A stretch of 64,000 nt of DNA from Bradyrhizobium sp. SK17 (GTDB lineage Bacteria > Pseudomonadota > Alphaproteobacteria > Rhizobiales > Xanthobacteraceae): NCBI RefSeq assembly GCF_002831585.1, contig NZ_CP025113.1:434001-498000 (forward strand), read 5' to 3'. The position numbers were made by a program, and so were the translations under genes. Numbering within the stretch: position 1 is the first letter of the stretch; each line of letters begins with the position of its first letter. Under the pieces are notes generated by a model, which saw only the letters and a program-made list of their open reading frames with translations, made no database searches and was not told the origin of the DNA. Below, piece after piece: positions 1 through 8,300 of this stretch.

Positions 1-412
1 CGTCGACGAACACTTCGGTGAAGCCGTGCCAGGTGAACAGGTCCGAGCCCATGCTCTGGCGCAGCTTCTCGGTGGTGAGGTGGTTGCGGACATCGGCGAA
101 GCCGACCCGGGCCGGGATGCCGTGAACCCGACAGGCCGCGGCATACAGCGCCGCCTTGCCGACGCAGTAGCCGTTGCCGGCCGCGAGCACGCTGGAAGCC
201 CGATAGCTCTCAGGCGAGCGCATGCTGACATAGGGGTTGTAGCGAATGCCGTCGCGGACCGCGGTGTAGAGCCGGCTCGCTTTGTCGCGCGCGCTGGCGC
301 CAGCCGGGACGGCGGCGCGGGCGAACGCCTCGACGGCGGGATGGTCGCTGTCGACATATTCGCCGGGATCGGTGTAGAGGCGGCTGATCGTGTCAGTGAG
401 GTGCTCGGTCAT
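1..412 (-). CDS. Transglutaminase-like cysteine protease family protein (partial, C-terminus off window)
   Basis: The first 137 residues of a transglutaminase-core protein; the rest lies beyond base 1. The reading frame starts at the ATG at 412 and runs open to the window edge. Cys83 in GNGYCVGKA and His129 in TWHGFTEVFVD match the Cys and His of the transglutaminase/protease triad; the Asp would follow at the missing end. Prokaryotic members of this family are usually cytoplasmic peptidase-like proteins whose substrates are mostly unknown. No signal peptide is visible and no strong Shine-Dalgarno precedes the ATG. Family assignment is firm; the biological role is not. Confidence 0.85.
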   Translation of the reverse strand, partial: MTEHLTDTISRLYTDPGEYVDSDHPAVEAFARAAVPAGASARDKASRLYTAVRDGIRYNPYVSMRSPESYRASSVLAAGNGYCVGKAALYAAACRVHGIPARVGFADVRNHLTTEKLRQSMGSDLFTWHGFTEVFVD

Positions 413-486
413 GGCGCAAGCTTAGCAAGCCGTGAGCCCAGTTCAATGCAGCTGACGCAGCCCTGCCCCGCCGGGCCGCCCGTTTG

Positions 487-525
487 ACGGGTTTGCGGTG
501 TCCACTTCGCTCGAAAAAGCTCTAG
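487..525 (-). repeat. Half copy of the CTAG-ended dispersed repeat
   Basis: Matches the second half of the longer repeats at 11665-11768 and 36195-36300 (shared core TCCACTTCGCTCGAAAA followed by GCTCTAG). The terminal CTAG supplies the TAG stop codon of the small membrane protein gene that ends at 522. Confidence 0.7.
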
Positions 526-743
526 TTCCTGAAGCGTTCGTCCCACTGCGGCGGCCGGTAGCTGCGCTTCTTCGCCTTGAAATATTCGCGCGCAAAATGG
601 ATGCCGATCCCGATCAGGAACGGTGGGGCGAGCGCGGTGGCAATCATCAGCGCGGTGATCGATTTCGGCGTCAGGATGTCCAGCACCATCGACGCCAGCA
701 GCCACAGCGTGGCTGCGATCACCGCGACGTCGACGTGCTTCAT
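522..743 (-). CDS. Small two-helix membrane protein, 73 aa
   Basis: Starts at the Met of MKHVDVAVIAATLWLL; an in-frame Met 11 codons upstream is possible, but AAGGGA precedes the chosen start by about 10 bases. Residues about 5-23 and 29-50 are hydrophobic helices, followed by a basic, polar tail (AKKRSYRPPQWDERFRN). No family is recognised. The stop codon TAG lies inside a copy of a dispersed repeat. It is probably a conserved inner-membrane protein of unknown function. Confidence 0.65.
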   Translation of the reverse strand: MKHVDVAVIAATLWLLASMVLDILTPKSITALMIATALAPPFLIGIGIHFAREYFKAKKRSYRPPQWDERFRN

Positions 744-1178
744 TCCCCGTATTTCCCTTAGGTCCAAAACTGCCATCCGGGTTCCATCCTACCGGCTGGC
801 CCGGCATGCGCCAAGGATTCCGGCGGCAGACGATACCTCCAGTCCTTCACTTTTTTGGAACGCCCCGCGCGCCATGTTGATCCGCATGTAGCGAATCCGG
901 GAGGCCGCAATGGGCAATTCCAGTGACATCCACAATGGCGTCGATCGTCCCGCCAGCCGGAACGACGTCAATGACGCCGTTGGCGACGGACTAGCCAGAG
1001 CGATCTGAAGTCATGATGTGAAGTCATGGGGCCGTCGCAGGGCCGCAGCCAAATATCGAAAACAACCCCATGCAAAGCAACCCGTGTCGGCCGGCGTTCA
1101 AACCAAGCAACTTGACACGCCGGGCAACTCAGAGATAAACTTCTAATATTCAGAAATTTTCCGGTGTCCACGCCGAGG
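744..1178. other. Gene-poor stretch with only a candidate microORF
   Basis: No gene with convincing length or coding pattern is visible. It holds one candidate 32-codon ORF (910-1008) and an AT-richer part around 1130-1165 that could contain a promoter reading right. No repeat or RNA gene was recognised. Confidence 0.4.
910..1008 (+). CDS. Candidate microprotein, 32 aa
   Basis: ATG at 910 is preceded by GGGAGG at 899-904 with a 5-base gap, an excellent ribosome binding site in an otherwise gene-poor stretch. The product (MGNSSDIHNG...) is polar, without a membrane segment or recognisable domain. The only support is the ribosome binding site and the absence of a competing gene, so this is tentative. 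Confidence 0.35.
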   Translation: MGNSSDIHNGVDRPASRNDVNDAVGDGLARAI

Positions 1179-1298
1179 ATGACGGCTGACCATGGTCTGC
1201 CGCGCCCGGCAGGAGCCATCAGCCTTGCGGCGGTCATCGGGGACTTCATCCGCATCAACGTGGGAATGGCAGGCAAGCAAGCGGCGGGAGCGAGTTGA
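1179..1298 (+). CDS. Candidate microprotein, 39 aa
   Basis: The ATG at 1179 overlaps the end of GCCGAGG, so the ribosome binding site is too close to be ideal. The product has a central hydrophobic stretch (ISLAAVIGDFIRINVG). Its stop codon falls exactly in the loop of a perfect 12-bp hairpin (1281-1310), as often seen where a gene ends at its terminator. No family recognised; could be chance. Confidence 0.3.
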   Translation: MTADHGLPRPAGAISLAAVIGDFIRINVGMAGKQAAGAS

Positions 1299-1310
1299 CG
1301 CTCCCGCCGC
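1281..1310. terminator. Perfect 12-bp hairpin between convergent small genes
   Basis: Arms GCGGCGGGAGCG (1281-1292) and CGCTCCCGCCGC (1299-1310) pair perfectly around a 6-base loop. It lies just past the stop of the minus-strand gene ending at 1324. Neither side has a long T run (plus side reads TCGATTTG), so termination efficiency is uncertain. Confidence 0.55.
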
Positions 1311-1323
1311 TCGATTTGTCGCG

Positions 1324-1515
1324 CTATTCGCTCATCGACAGCATCGCGTTCAGCTCGACGGCCGTGCGCAGCTGCTCGATGCGCGCGGCCGTCTGCTCGC
1401 GTTCGGCGCCTTGCGGCAACCGCGCGAGCTGGCTCTCGAGGCGCATCCGATGCTCTTCGAGCCGCTGCTCGAACGTATGAGGCTCAGAACGTTTCCGCTT
1501 TTGAATCGTCTTCAT
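1324..1515 (-). CDS. Small basic, probably coiled-coil protein, 63 aa
   Basis: Product MKTIQKRKRSEPHTFEQRL... begins with a basic patch and continues as one long amphipathic helix rich in Glu, Arg, Leu and Gln (residues about 14-58), consistent with a short coiled coil. No domain family recognised. It overlaps the 3' end of the upstream gene by 32 bases in another frame, so the two are probably translationally coupled. The gene ends just before the hairpin at 1281-1310. Confidence 0.7.
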   Translation of the reverse strand: MKTIQKRKRSEPHTFEQRLEEHRMRLESQLARLPQGAEREQTAARIEQLRTAVELNAMLSMSE

Positions 1516-1657
1516 CGTTGACCCTTGGCGGTTGCAGACCGGGACTGTTGGCCCAGCGGTCCAGTTGATCGATGACCCGAGCGTGGCTCGGCCGCCGCGG
1601 TTTCGGCGCTGCCGGCTCGTCGGATAGTTTTCGGGGAAGCTTGACGTCGTTGGTCAT
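1484..1657 (-). CDS. Small Pro/Arg-rich protein, 57 aa, overlapping the next gene
   Basis: ATG at 1657 is preceded on the minus strand by GAGGGAGAGATGCC, a strong ribosome binding site at correct spacing. The product starts MTNDVKLPRKLSDEPAAPKP and has a helical centre with the segment RVIDQLDRWANSPGL. No family recognised. The last 32 bases overlap the start of the 63-aa gene in a different frame, so both genes use the same DNA for about 10 codons. The overlap together with the strong ribosome binding site argues for a real two-gene unit. Confidence 0.65.
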   Translation of the reverse strand: MTNDVKLPRKLSDEPAAPKPRRPSHARVIDQLDRWANSPGLQPPRVNDEDDSKAETF

Positions 1658-1835
1658 GGCATCTCTCCCTCAACACAACGGGACAGCGACAGGACCGTTC
1701 CAATATTTTCCTACTTAAAGTATTGATTTTGCTTGTTAATTATACTCAATCAACGTTTTTGTCTCAATCCATGGAACCCAATGTGAGTTGGTCGGTTTAG
1801 CAAATTACTCATTCAGCTAAGTTTGGGTTTTTCCA

Positions 1836-2078
1836 ATGAACGAGCTGCGCGGCGAACGGTTGCAGGTCATGTTGTCGCCTGAGGAATTGGCTGCCCTCGA
1901 CGATTTCCGTTTCAAGCACCGTATGCCGACCCGCGCCGCGGCGGTCCGCGAGCTCCTCAAGCTCGGTTTGGCCGGCGTCGGCACCGACGGAACGGCGGGG
2001 GTGAAGTCCAGCGAATACGGGGTGTTCGATCGCGGGCCCGAGGGGCACACGCAAGCAGACGCGCCGCAAGAGGATTGA
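1836..2078 (+). CDS. Ribbon-helix-helix (Arc/MetJ-like) protein, 80 aa
   Basis: Residues 7-45 fit a ribbon-helix-helix DNA-binding fold: a short strand (ERLQVMLS), helix 1 (PEELAALDDFRFKH) and helix 2 (TRAAAVRELLKLGL). The remaining half is glycine-rich and polar. Such proteins act as small dimeric repressors or antitoxins, but no toxin gene is adjacent, so an autonomous regulator is more likely. The upstream 178 bases are unusually AT-rich for this window and probably hold the promoter. Fold call is good; targets unknown. Confidence 0.75.
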   Translation: MNELRGERLQVMLSPEELAALDDFRFKHRMPTRAAAVRELLKLGLAGVGTDGTAGVKSSEYGVFDRGPEGHTQADAPQED

Positions 2079-2104
2079 CGGCGCATGGGCTTCGATATCG
2101 CGGC

Positions 2105-2245
2105 TCAGCCCGCAACGAACAGGTCCACCACCGCCTTCAAAGTGCAGACAACGAGCGCCGACGTGAACATCGCCGTGCCGAAATCCGCGAGATAAAGCAG
2201 CTGCGCCTTCTGCTCTGCATCGAGCTGCGCGATCGCCTTGCGCAT
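2105..2245 (-). CDS. Single-pass membrane microprotein, 46 aa
   Basis: ATG at 2245 has GGGAG seven bases upstream on the minus strand. The product has a charged N-terminus (MRKAIAQLDAEQKAQLLYLAD) and one hydrophobic helix (about residues 25-45, TAMFTSALVVCTLKAVVDLF). It follows the EamA transporter gene by about 56 bases on the same strand, so the two may be cotranscribed. No family recognised. Confidence 0.55.
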   Translation of the reverse strand: MRKAIAQLDAEQKAQLLYLADFGTAMFTSALVVCTLKAVVDLFVAG

Positions 2246-2301
2246 GGCCAAGCTCCCTTTTGGGAAGAACGCGATGTGCCAACGTCCGTTCCTGCGCGGC
2301 C

Positions 2302-3183
2302 TCACGCCCGCTGCAACGCCAGCGTCACGCCGCCGAGCGTCAGCGCCATGGCGCCGATCTCGCGCAGCCCCAACGGCTCGCCGAGGATGATCGCCGCCGA
2401 CACCACGCCGATCACGGGCACCAGCAGCATGCCGGTCGACGCCGATGTCGGCGGCAGGCGGCGCAGCGTCTCGAACCAGGTGAGATAGCAGATGCCCATC
2501 GGCATCAGCGTCATGTAGGCGAAGCAGCCGAGGCCGAACGGCGTGATCGCGGAGTAATTCGGATGCTCGAACAGAATTCCGAGCACGAGCATCACGAGAC
2601 AGCCGATGCCGACCTGCCAGGCGACCACCGGCAGCGGCGGCATTGGCAGCGGCTTGCGGTTCAGCACATTGCCGAGCGCGAACAGGATGGCGCAGGCGAG
2701 CGCGAGCGCGATGCCGGTGAGCTTGGCGGCGCTGAACGCAAAGCCGCCACTGCCGAGCAGCAGCGCGACGCCGGCAACGCCGAGCACCAGCGCCGCCAGA
2801 TCCCGCAACGTCGGGCGGCTGTGCAGCACCGGCCAGGCGAACAGCATCGCCCAGATCGGCATCGTGTAGGCCAGCAAGGCGCCCTCGCCGACCGTGACGA
2901 ACTTCATCGCGATGGTGCCAAAGCCCATCCAGGCGAAGACGTTGGTGAAGGAGGCGAACAACAGCCGCGGGACCGCCTCGCGCGGCACCGCGAGCGACTG
3001 GCCGCGCGCCAGCGCCAGGCTGCCCAGGATCACCGCGGCGCAGGTGCCGGCAAGCCCACGGGCGAACAGCGGCGGCCATAGCTGCAACAACAGCTTCATC
3101 AACGGCCAGTTCAGGGCCCAGCCGAACGCCGTTACCAGAAGGCAGAGAAAGCCGATCGATCTGTCGCGCCGCGTCGAATCCAT
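2302..3183 (-). CDS. EamA/DMT-superfamily transporter
   Basis: A 293-residue inner-membrane protein with about ten hydrophobic segments arranged as two five-helix EamA repeats (roughly residues 8-140 and 150-290), the normal length and layout of the drug/metabolite transporter superfamily. The N-terminal segment GFLCLLVTAFGWALNWPLMK and the C-terminal repeat with PVIGVVSAAIILGEPLG are typical. These proteins export amino acids, metabolites or drugs; the substrate cannot be inferred here because no biosynthetic gene is adjacent. Confidence 0.85.
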   Translation of the reverse strand: MDSTRRDRSIGFLCLLVTAFGWALNWPLMKLLLQLWPPLFARGLAGTCAAVILGSLALARGQSLAVPREAVPRLLFASFTNVFAWMGFGTIAMKFVTVGEGALLAYTMPIWAMLFAWPVLHSRPTLRDLAALVLGVAGVALLLGSGGFAFSAAKLTGIALALACAILFALGNVLNRKPLPMPPLPVVAWQVGIGCLVMLVLGILFEHPNYSAITPFGLGCFAYMTLMPMGICYLTWFETLRRLPPTSASTGMLLVPVIGVVSAAIILGEPLGLREIGAMALTLGGVTLALQRA

Positions 3184-3288
3184 GGGCCAGCGCTTAGCAG
3201 GCGTGCGGCCGCGATTCTACGTCGTGTGGCGCATGCGGGGTCGCGCCAGACGCGCGAAGACCCCGGATCGCGCCGCGCTCCGGGGACC

Positions 3289-4014
3289 TCAGGCAAAGGT
3301 GCTGATCGTGATCCGCGGCCAGCCCTCGCTGGTCCGCGCGGCGGCAAGCTTGCTGGTCCAGGCATCGATCAGGCTCGCAATCAGAAGGCGGCCGGTGGCG
3401 CGCATGTCAGGGAGCTTCATCGTGGGCGTGCCGAGCGTGAGCGCGACCACGCCATGGGTTGCCGCAAGCAGCGCGCTCGCCAGCCGCTGCGGCAGGCCCG
3501 ACGCGGGTTCGGCTCCCCGGGCAGCGAGATACTCCCGCACCGAGATCACGAACAGCTCGTAGCTGCGGCGCGCGATCTCGGTCTCGCCGAAATAGACGCC
3601 GTCGGGAAACCGGCGATCCTCGATCGTGCCGGACATCGAGAACAGCGATCGGAAATGATCGGGATTGTCGGCCCAATAGTCGAGATAGGTTTCCATCACT
3701 TGCCGCAGCCGCAGGTCACTGTCGGCGGTCTGTGCGCGAACCCGCTCGAGCTGGCCCGCGACGGCTTCGAGGTTCTGCTGCTTGACCGCGAGCAGCAGCA
3801 GCAGCTTGGTCGGGTAATATTTGAGGACGGTGCCCTTCGAGTAGCCGATCGCGTCCGCGATCTTCTGGATCGAGACGGTCTCCAGCGTGCCGGCGGCGAA
3901 CTCCTTGCGCGCGGTCTTGAGGATCAGCGCCTTCAGCGCCGCCTTGTCGGCTTCCTGGCGCGCCCTGCGCTGAAAGCGCCGCGCCCCCTTGCTGGATCGC
4001 TCCTCGATCGACAT
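3289..4014 (-). CDS. TetR-family transcriptional regulator
   Basis: 241 residues. A basic N-terminal extension precedes the TetR helix-turn-helix at about residues 28-75 (LILKTARKEFA...IQKIADAIGYSKGTVLKYYPTK), followed by an all-helical ligand-binding half. AGGAGA lies six bases before the ATG. The gene is divergent from a cytochrome P450 gene, and a perfect 46-bp palindrome lies between them, 55 bp from this start codon. Regulators so placed usually repress both themselves and the divergent gene; the inducer would then probably be the P450 substrate. That regulatory link is inference. Confidence 0.88.
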   Translation of the reverse strand: MSIEERSSKGARRFQRRARQEADKAALKALILKTARKEFAAGTLETVSIQKIADAIGYSKGTVLKYYPTKLLLLLAVKQQNLEAVAGQLERVRAQTADSDLRLRQVMETYLDYWADNPDHFRSLFSMSGTIEDRRFPDGVYFGETEIARRSYELFVISVREYLAARGAEPASGLPQRLASALLAATHGVVALTLGTPTMKLPDMRATGRLLIASLIDAWTSKLAAARTSEGWPRITISTFA

Positions 4015-4023
4015 TGCCGTCTC

Positions 4024-4064
4024 CTAGAGACTTTTCCGGTCCGATGGAATCGAAACGAGGTCTC
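4024..4064 (-). repeat. Partial dispersed repeat (first hairpin half)
   Basis: Resembles the first half of the CTAG-ended repeat (shared core TCCGATGGAATCG flanked by inverted GAGAC/GTCTC). It lies in the leader of the TetR gene. Confidence 0.5.
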
Positions 4065-4069
4065 CCCTT

Positions 4070-4115
4070 GTCATATCCAAGTTAATTGACTATGGTCAAT
4101 TAACTTGGATATGAC
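4070..4115. promoter_or_regulatory. 46-bp perfect palindrome, probable TetR operator
   Basis: Two 21-bp arms (4070-4090 and 4095-4115) are exact reverse complements around the 4-base spacer TATG. The centre reads TTGACTATGGTCAA, of the size and symmetry expected for TetR-type operators. It ends 11 bp before the P450 start codon and directly abuts that gene's ribosome binding site, so a bound repressor would block P450 transcription and the transcript could fold over the leader. Confidence 0.8.
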
Positions 4116-4126
4116 GGGAGGATCCG

Positions 4127-5338
4127 ATGAGCATCCCTGTGAGCCCCCTTGCCGGCGACATGGTCCGCAGCGATTTCGATCCGTTCAGCCCGGCGACGCG
4201 GGCCGATCCGTACGGCACCTACGCCGGGTTGCGTGCCGCGGCGCCGGTCATTCGCCTGACCAAATACGACATCTGGGCGGTGCCGCGCTTTGCCGAGGTC
4301 AAGGCGATCTTCGGAGACCACGTCAATTTCAGCAACGCGGGCGGCGCTGGGCTTGCCAACCACTTCAAGGAGAAGCCGTGGCGGCCGCCGAGCATCGTGC
4401 TGGAAGCCGATCCGCCGCTGCACACCCGGACCCGCGCGGTGCTGGCGCGGATCCTCTCGCCTGGCGCGATGCGGCGGCTCGCCGATGACTTCAAGGCCAA
4501 GGCTGCAACGCTCGTCGACGGGCTGGTCGAACGCGGATCGTTCGACGCCATCAAGGACATCGCCGAAGTGTTTCCGGTCAGCGTGTTTCCAGACGCACTC
4601 GGCATCGACCAGGAGGGCCGCGAGAACTTCCTGACCTATGGCGCGATGGTGTTCGCGGGCTTCGGGCCCGAGAACGACTACTCTCGCGATTTGATGCAGC
4701 AGGCGCCTCGCGTGCTGCCCTGGGTCGCTGCGCGCTGCCAGCGCGAGGCGCTGCGCCCGGGCAGCTTTGGCGCGCAGGTCTACGAGGCCGCCGACACCGG
4801 CGAGATCAGCACGGAGGAAGCGCCGCTGCTGGTACGCTCGCTGCTCTCGGCGGGGCTCGACACCACGATCAGCGCCATCGGCATGGCACTGTACACGCTG
4901 GCGCGCCATCCCGAGCAATGGGCGCTGCTCGCAGCCGATCCTGCGCTGTCGCGCGCGGCGTTCGACGAGACATTGCGCTTCGATTCACCGGCGCCGTTCG
5001 TGTTCCGCACCACGCCGCACGAGACCGAGATCGCAGGCGTCACGATCGGCAAGCACGAGAAGGTGCTGCTGCTGCTTGCCTCTGCCAACCGCGACGAGAC
5101 GCGCTGGGAGCATGCCGACCAGTTCGATGTCAGGCGGCGGCTGTCCGGGCACTTGGGCTTCGGCGTCGGCATCCATGGCTGCGTCGGGCAGATGGTGGCG
5201 CGGCTGGAGGCGGAGGCCGTGATCGCAGCGCTTGCGAGCCGCGTGAAGCAGTTCGAGATCGCGGGCCCGGTCGCGTTCCGCGACAGCTCCGGCCTGCGGG
5301 CGCTCAGCACGATGCCGGTCCGGGTGACGCTGAAGTAG
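4127..5338 (+). CDS. Cytochrome P450, CYP199-like
   Basis: A 403-residue soluble class I P450. Visible motifs: I-helix AGLDTT (242-247), K-helix ETLR (281-284) and haem loop FGVGIHGC with cysteine ligand Cys352. The segment KEKPWRPPS...LEADPPLHTRTRAVL and EAPLLVRSLLSAGLDTT closely resembles CYP199A enzymes of Rhodopseudomonas, which oxidise para-substituted benzoates such as 4-methoxybenzoate. This resemblance is from memory, so the substrate is a hypothesis. GGGAGG precedes the ATG. No ferredoxin or ferredoxin reductase gene is adjacent, so electrons must come from partners encoded elsewhere. Divergent TetR control is likely. Confidence 0.9.
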   Translation: MSIPVSPLAGDMVRSDFDPFSPATRADPYGTYAGLRAAAPVIRLTKYDIWAVPRFAEVKAIFGDHVNFSNAGGAGLANHFKEKPWRPPSIVLEADPPLHTRTRAVLARILSPGAMRRLADDFKAKAATLVDGLVERGSFDAIKDIAEVFPVSVFPDALGIDQEGRENFLTYGAMVFAGFGPENDYSRDLMQQAPRVLPWVAARCQREALRPGSFGAQVYEAADTGEISTEEAPLLVRSLLSAGLDTTISAIGMALYTLARHPEQWALLAADPALSRAAFDETLRFDSPAPFVFRTTPHETEIAGVTIGKHEKVLLLLASANRDETRWEHADQFDVRRRLSGHLGFGVGIHGCVGQMVARLEAEAVIAALASRVKQFEIAGPVAFRDSSGLRALSTMPVRVTLK

Positions 5339-5393
5339 CTTTGCGCAAGGGACCAGACCGGCCACTGAACCGCCGCCGCTTCCGGATCACGGA

Positions 5394-8300
5394 TTAGATC
5401 CCGTCCAGGACCTCGCGGACCTTAGTAGCCAGCTCGTCGATCGAGAACGGCTTCGGCAGCAGATTGGTGCCGGGGTCGAGGATGCCGTTGTGAACGATGG
5501 CATTGCGGGTGTAGCCGGTGGTGTAGAGCACCTTGAGGCCCGGGATACGCTCGCGGGCCTGAACTGCGAGTTCATGGCCGGACATCGCGGGCATGACGAC
5601 ATCGGTAAACAGCAGCACGACGGAAAGTCCGCCGTCGAGCAATTGCAAAGCCTCCCGCGGATTGGCCGCGCCAATCACGGTGTAGCCGAGCTCGCGCAGC
5701 GCCTCGACCGAGATGACGCGCACACGCTCCTCGTCTTCCACCACCAGGACGACTTCGGTTTTCTGGCCGCGATAGGAGGCGATCGGCGTCCGCCTGACAA
5801 AATCGGGCCCCGCCTCGCCGCGATGCCGCGGCAGATAGATCTTGACGGTCGTGCCGACATCGATCTCCGAATAGATCCTGACATGCCCGCCGGACTGACG
5901 CACGAAGCCATAGACCTGGCTGAGACCGAGGCCGGTGCCCTTGCCGATGCCCTTGGTGGTGAAGAAGGGATCGAATGCCTTGGCCATCACCTCTTCGCTC
6001 ATGCCGCTGCCGTTATCGGCGACCGCAATCATGACATATTGGCCCGACGGAATGGCGTAAGCCTTGGCCGCGATCTCGTCCACATAGGCGTTGGATGTCT
6101 CCAGCGTGAGCTTGCCGCCGTCCGGCATCGCATCGCGGCCATTGACGCAGAGATTGAGGACGGCGTTTTCGAGCTGCCCGGGATCGGCGCGCACCTGCCA
6201 AACCCCGGCGGTCAGCACAGCTTCCAGACTGGTGGTCTCGCCGAGCGTCCGCGCCAGCAAGTCCGCCATCCCCGCGATCATCCGGTTGGGATCGAAGGTC
6301 ACCGGCGCCAGCGGCTGCTGACGCGAGAAGGCGAGCAGACGCTGCGTCAATCCGGCGGCGCGTTGCGCGGCATCCACGGCCGCGTCGAGGAAGCGATCAA
6401 CGTCGATCTCCCCCTTGGCGAGCTTGCGCTGCATGAGATTGAGCCCGGCGATGATCACGGCGAGCATGTTGTTGAAGTCGTGTGCGATGCCGCCAGTCAA
6501 CTGTCCGACCGCCTCCATCTTCTGGACCTGACGCAACTGCTCCTCGGCCTTGGTCCGCTCCTGCACCTCCTCCAGGACGCGCTGCTCCAGCGTGGCGTTG
6601 AGCGCTTGCAGCGCAGCCTCGGCGCGACGACGCTCGACCAATTCGCGCTCGGCGGCCTGGAACAGCCGCGCGGTGTCGATCGCGGTCGCAGCCTGCGCCG
6701 CGATGCCGGCGATCAGCCGCTCCGCCCGTTCATCGAAAATGCCCGGCTCCGGGTGACCGAAGAACAGCCCGCCCAGCACCTCGCCGGATCGCGACACCAC
6801 GGGCGCGGCGAGATAGCTGCGCACCGGCAGATGTCCTTTCGGCATCCCGTAATGTGGATCGCTCTTGCCGTAACGCGGATCCTCCAGAATGTCGTCCGAC
6901 CGCACGATCGCATCGCCGCTGAAGGTCGGCGCGAACACCGCGGTGTTGCGCGGCATCGGAAATTGCGAGAATGCCTCGCGCGGCGCGCCGGACAGGGTGT
7001 AGAGCGTGTAGCTCTCCCCCGTGTCGTTGATCACATTGTAGAAGAACGAACCGAACGCGGCGCCGGTCAATTCAGTCGCGGCATCGGTGACGATCTGAAC
7101 CGCCCTATCAAGATTGAGTTCGCCGGCAACCGTGCTGCCCACCTTGTTCAGGAGTTCGAGGACGTGGGCCTCCTCCTCGAGCCTTGCAGAACGTTCAGAC
7201 CGCGTGGCCGAAAGCTCGAGATTGGCGGCAACACGCGCCAGCAGTTCGCGGGCACTGAACGGCTTGACGAGATAATCATCCGCACCGATCTGCAGGCCCT
7301 CGACCTTCGCCTCCTCGCCTGCGCGGGCCGACAGGAAGATCACCGGCAGGCCCTTGAGCTCCTCGTCGGAGCGGAGCGCATTGAGAAGGCTGATGCCGTC
7401 GAGGCGCGGCATCATGATGTCGCTCAATACGAGGGCGGGCCGACGCCGCCATGCGGCCTCGAGCGCCGCCTGGCCATCTTCGACGGCCTCGACGTCGTAG
7501 AGCGGCGCGAGCAGGCGACGCACATATTCGCGCATGTCGGCATTGTCGTCCGCGAGCAGGATGCGCTGTCGCTGCCCCACGACGGCGGGCGCCACGAAGC
7601 CGAGATCCTCCGACGACGACGGATCGGGCCGATCATCGATGCCACCGCCCTCCAGCCATCCCATCGCTTCGTCGAGATAGGCCTGGGCGCGGGCGCTGCT
7701 CGGCATGGACGATTTGCCCGCGCCGATCTGCTCGGCAGGCAAATGCTCGGTCCCGAACGGCAGCGTCACCGTGAACGTTGTGCCACGCTCGACCTGGCTT
7801 TCGACCGAGATCTGGCCGCCATGCTGCTTGACGAGTTCGCGCACCAGCGCAAGGCCAATGCCGCTTCCTTCGAATGAGCGGCCGCGCGCCCCTTCGACGC
7901 GCTGAAACCGTTCAAAGATGCGCGACAGCGCGGGTGCGGGAATGCCGGTCCCGGTGTCGCGCACCGCGATCTCGGCGTGAGCGCCATCAGCCGAAGCCTT
8001 GATCGAGACCCCGATCTCGCCCGCGAAGGTGAACTTGAAGGCATTTGACAGCAGGTTGAGAACGATCTTCTCCCACATGTCACGGTCGACATAGAGAGGC
8101 TGTGGCAGCGGCTGAGCCTCGATCACGAGACGCAGGCCGGCCTTCTCGATGGCCGACCGGAAGTTCGACGCGAGATCCGACGTCAGCGCGACGAGATCGA
8201 CCGGCTCGAAAGCGGCCGAGACGCGGCCTGCCTCGATCCTCGCAAAATCCAGCAGCGTGTTGACGAGCTTCAGCAGGCGCTGGCCATTGCGATGGGCGAT

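Noticed and set aside
2105..3079. A 324-codon frame on the minus strand overlapping the EamA transporter gene.
   Set aside because: It is the transporter gene read in a wrong frame, fused by chance to the real 46-codon gene at 2105-2245.
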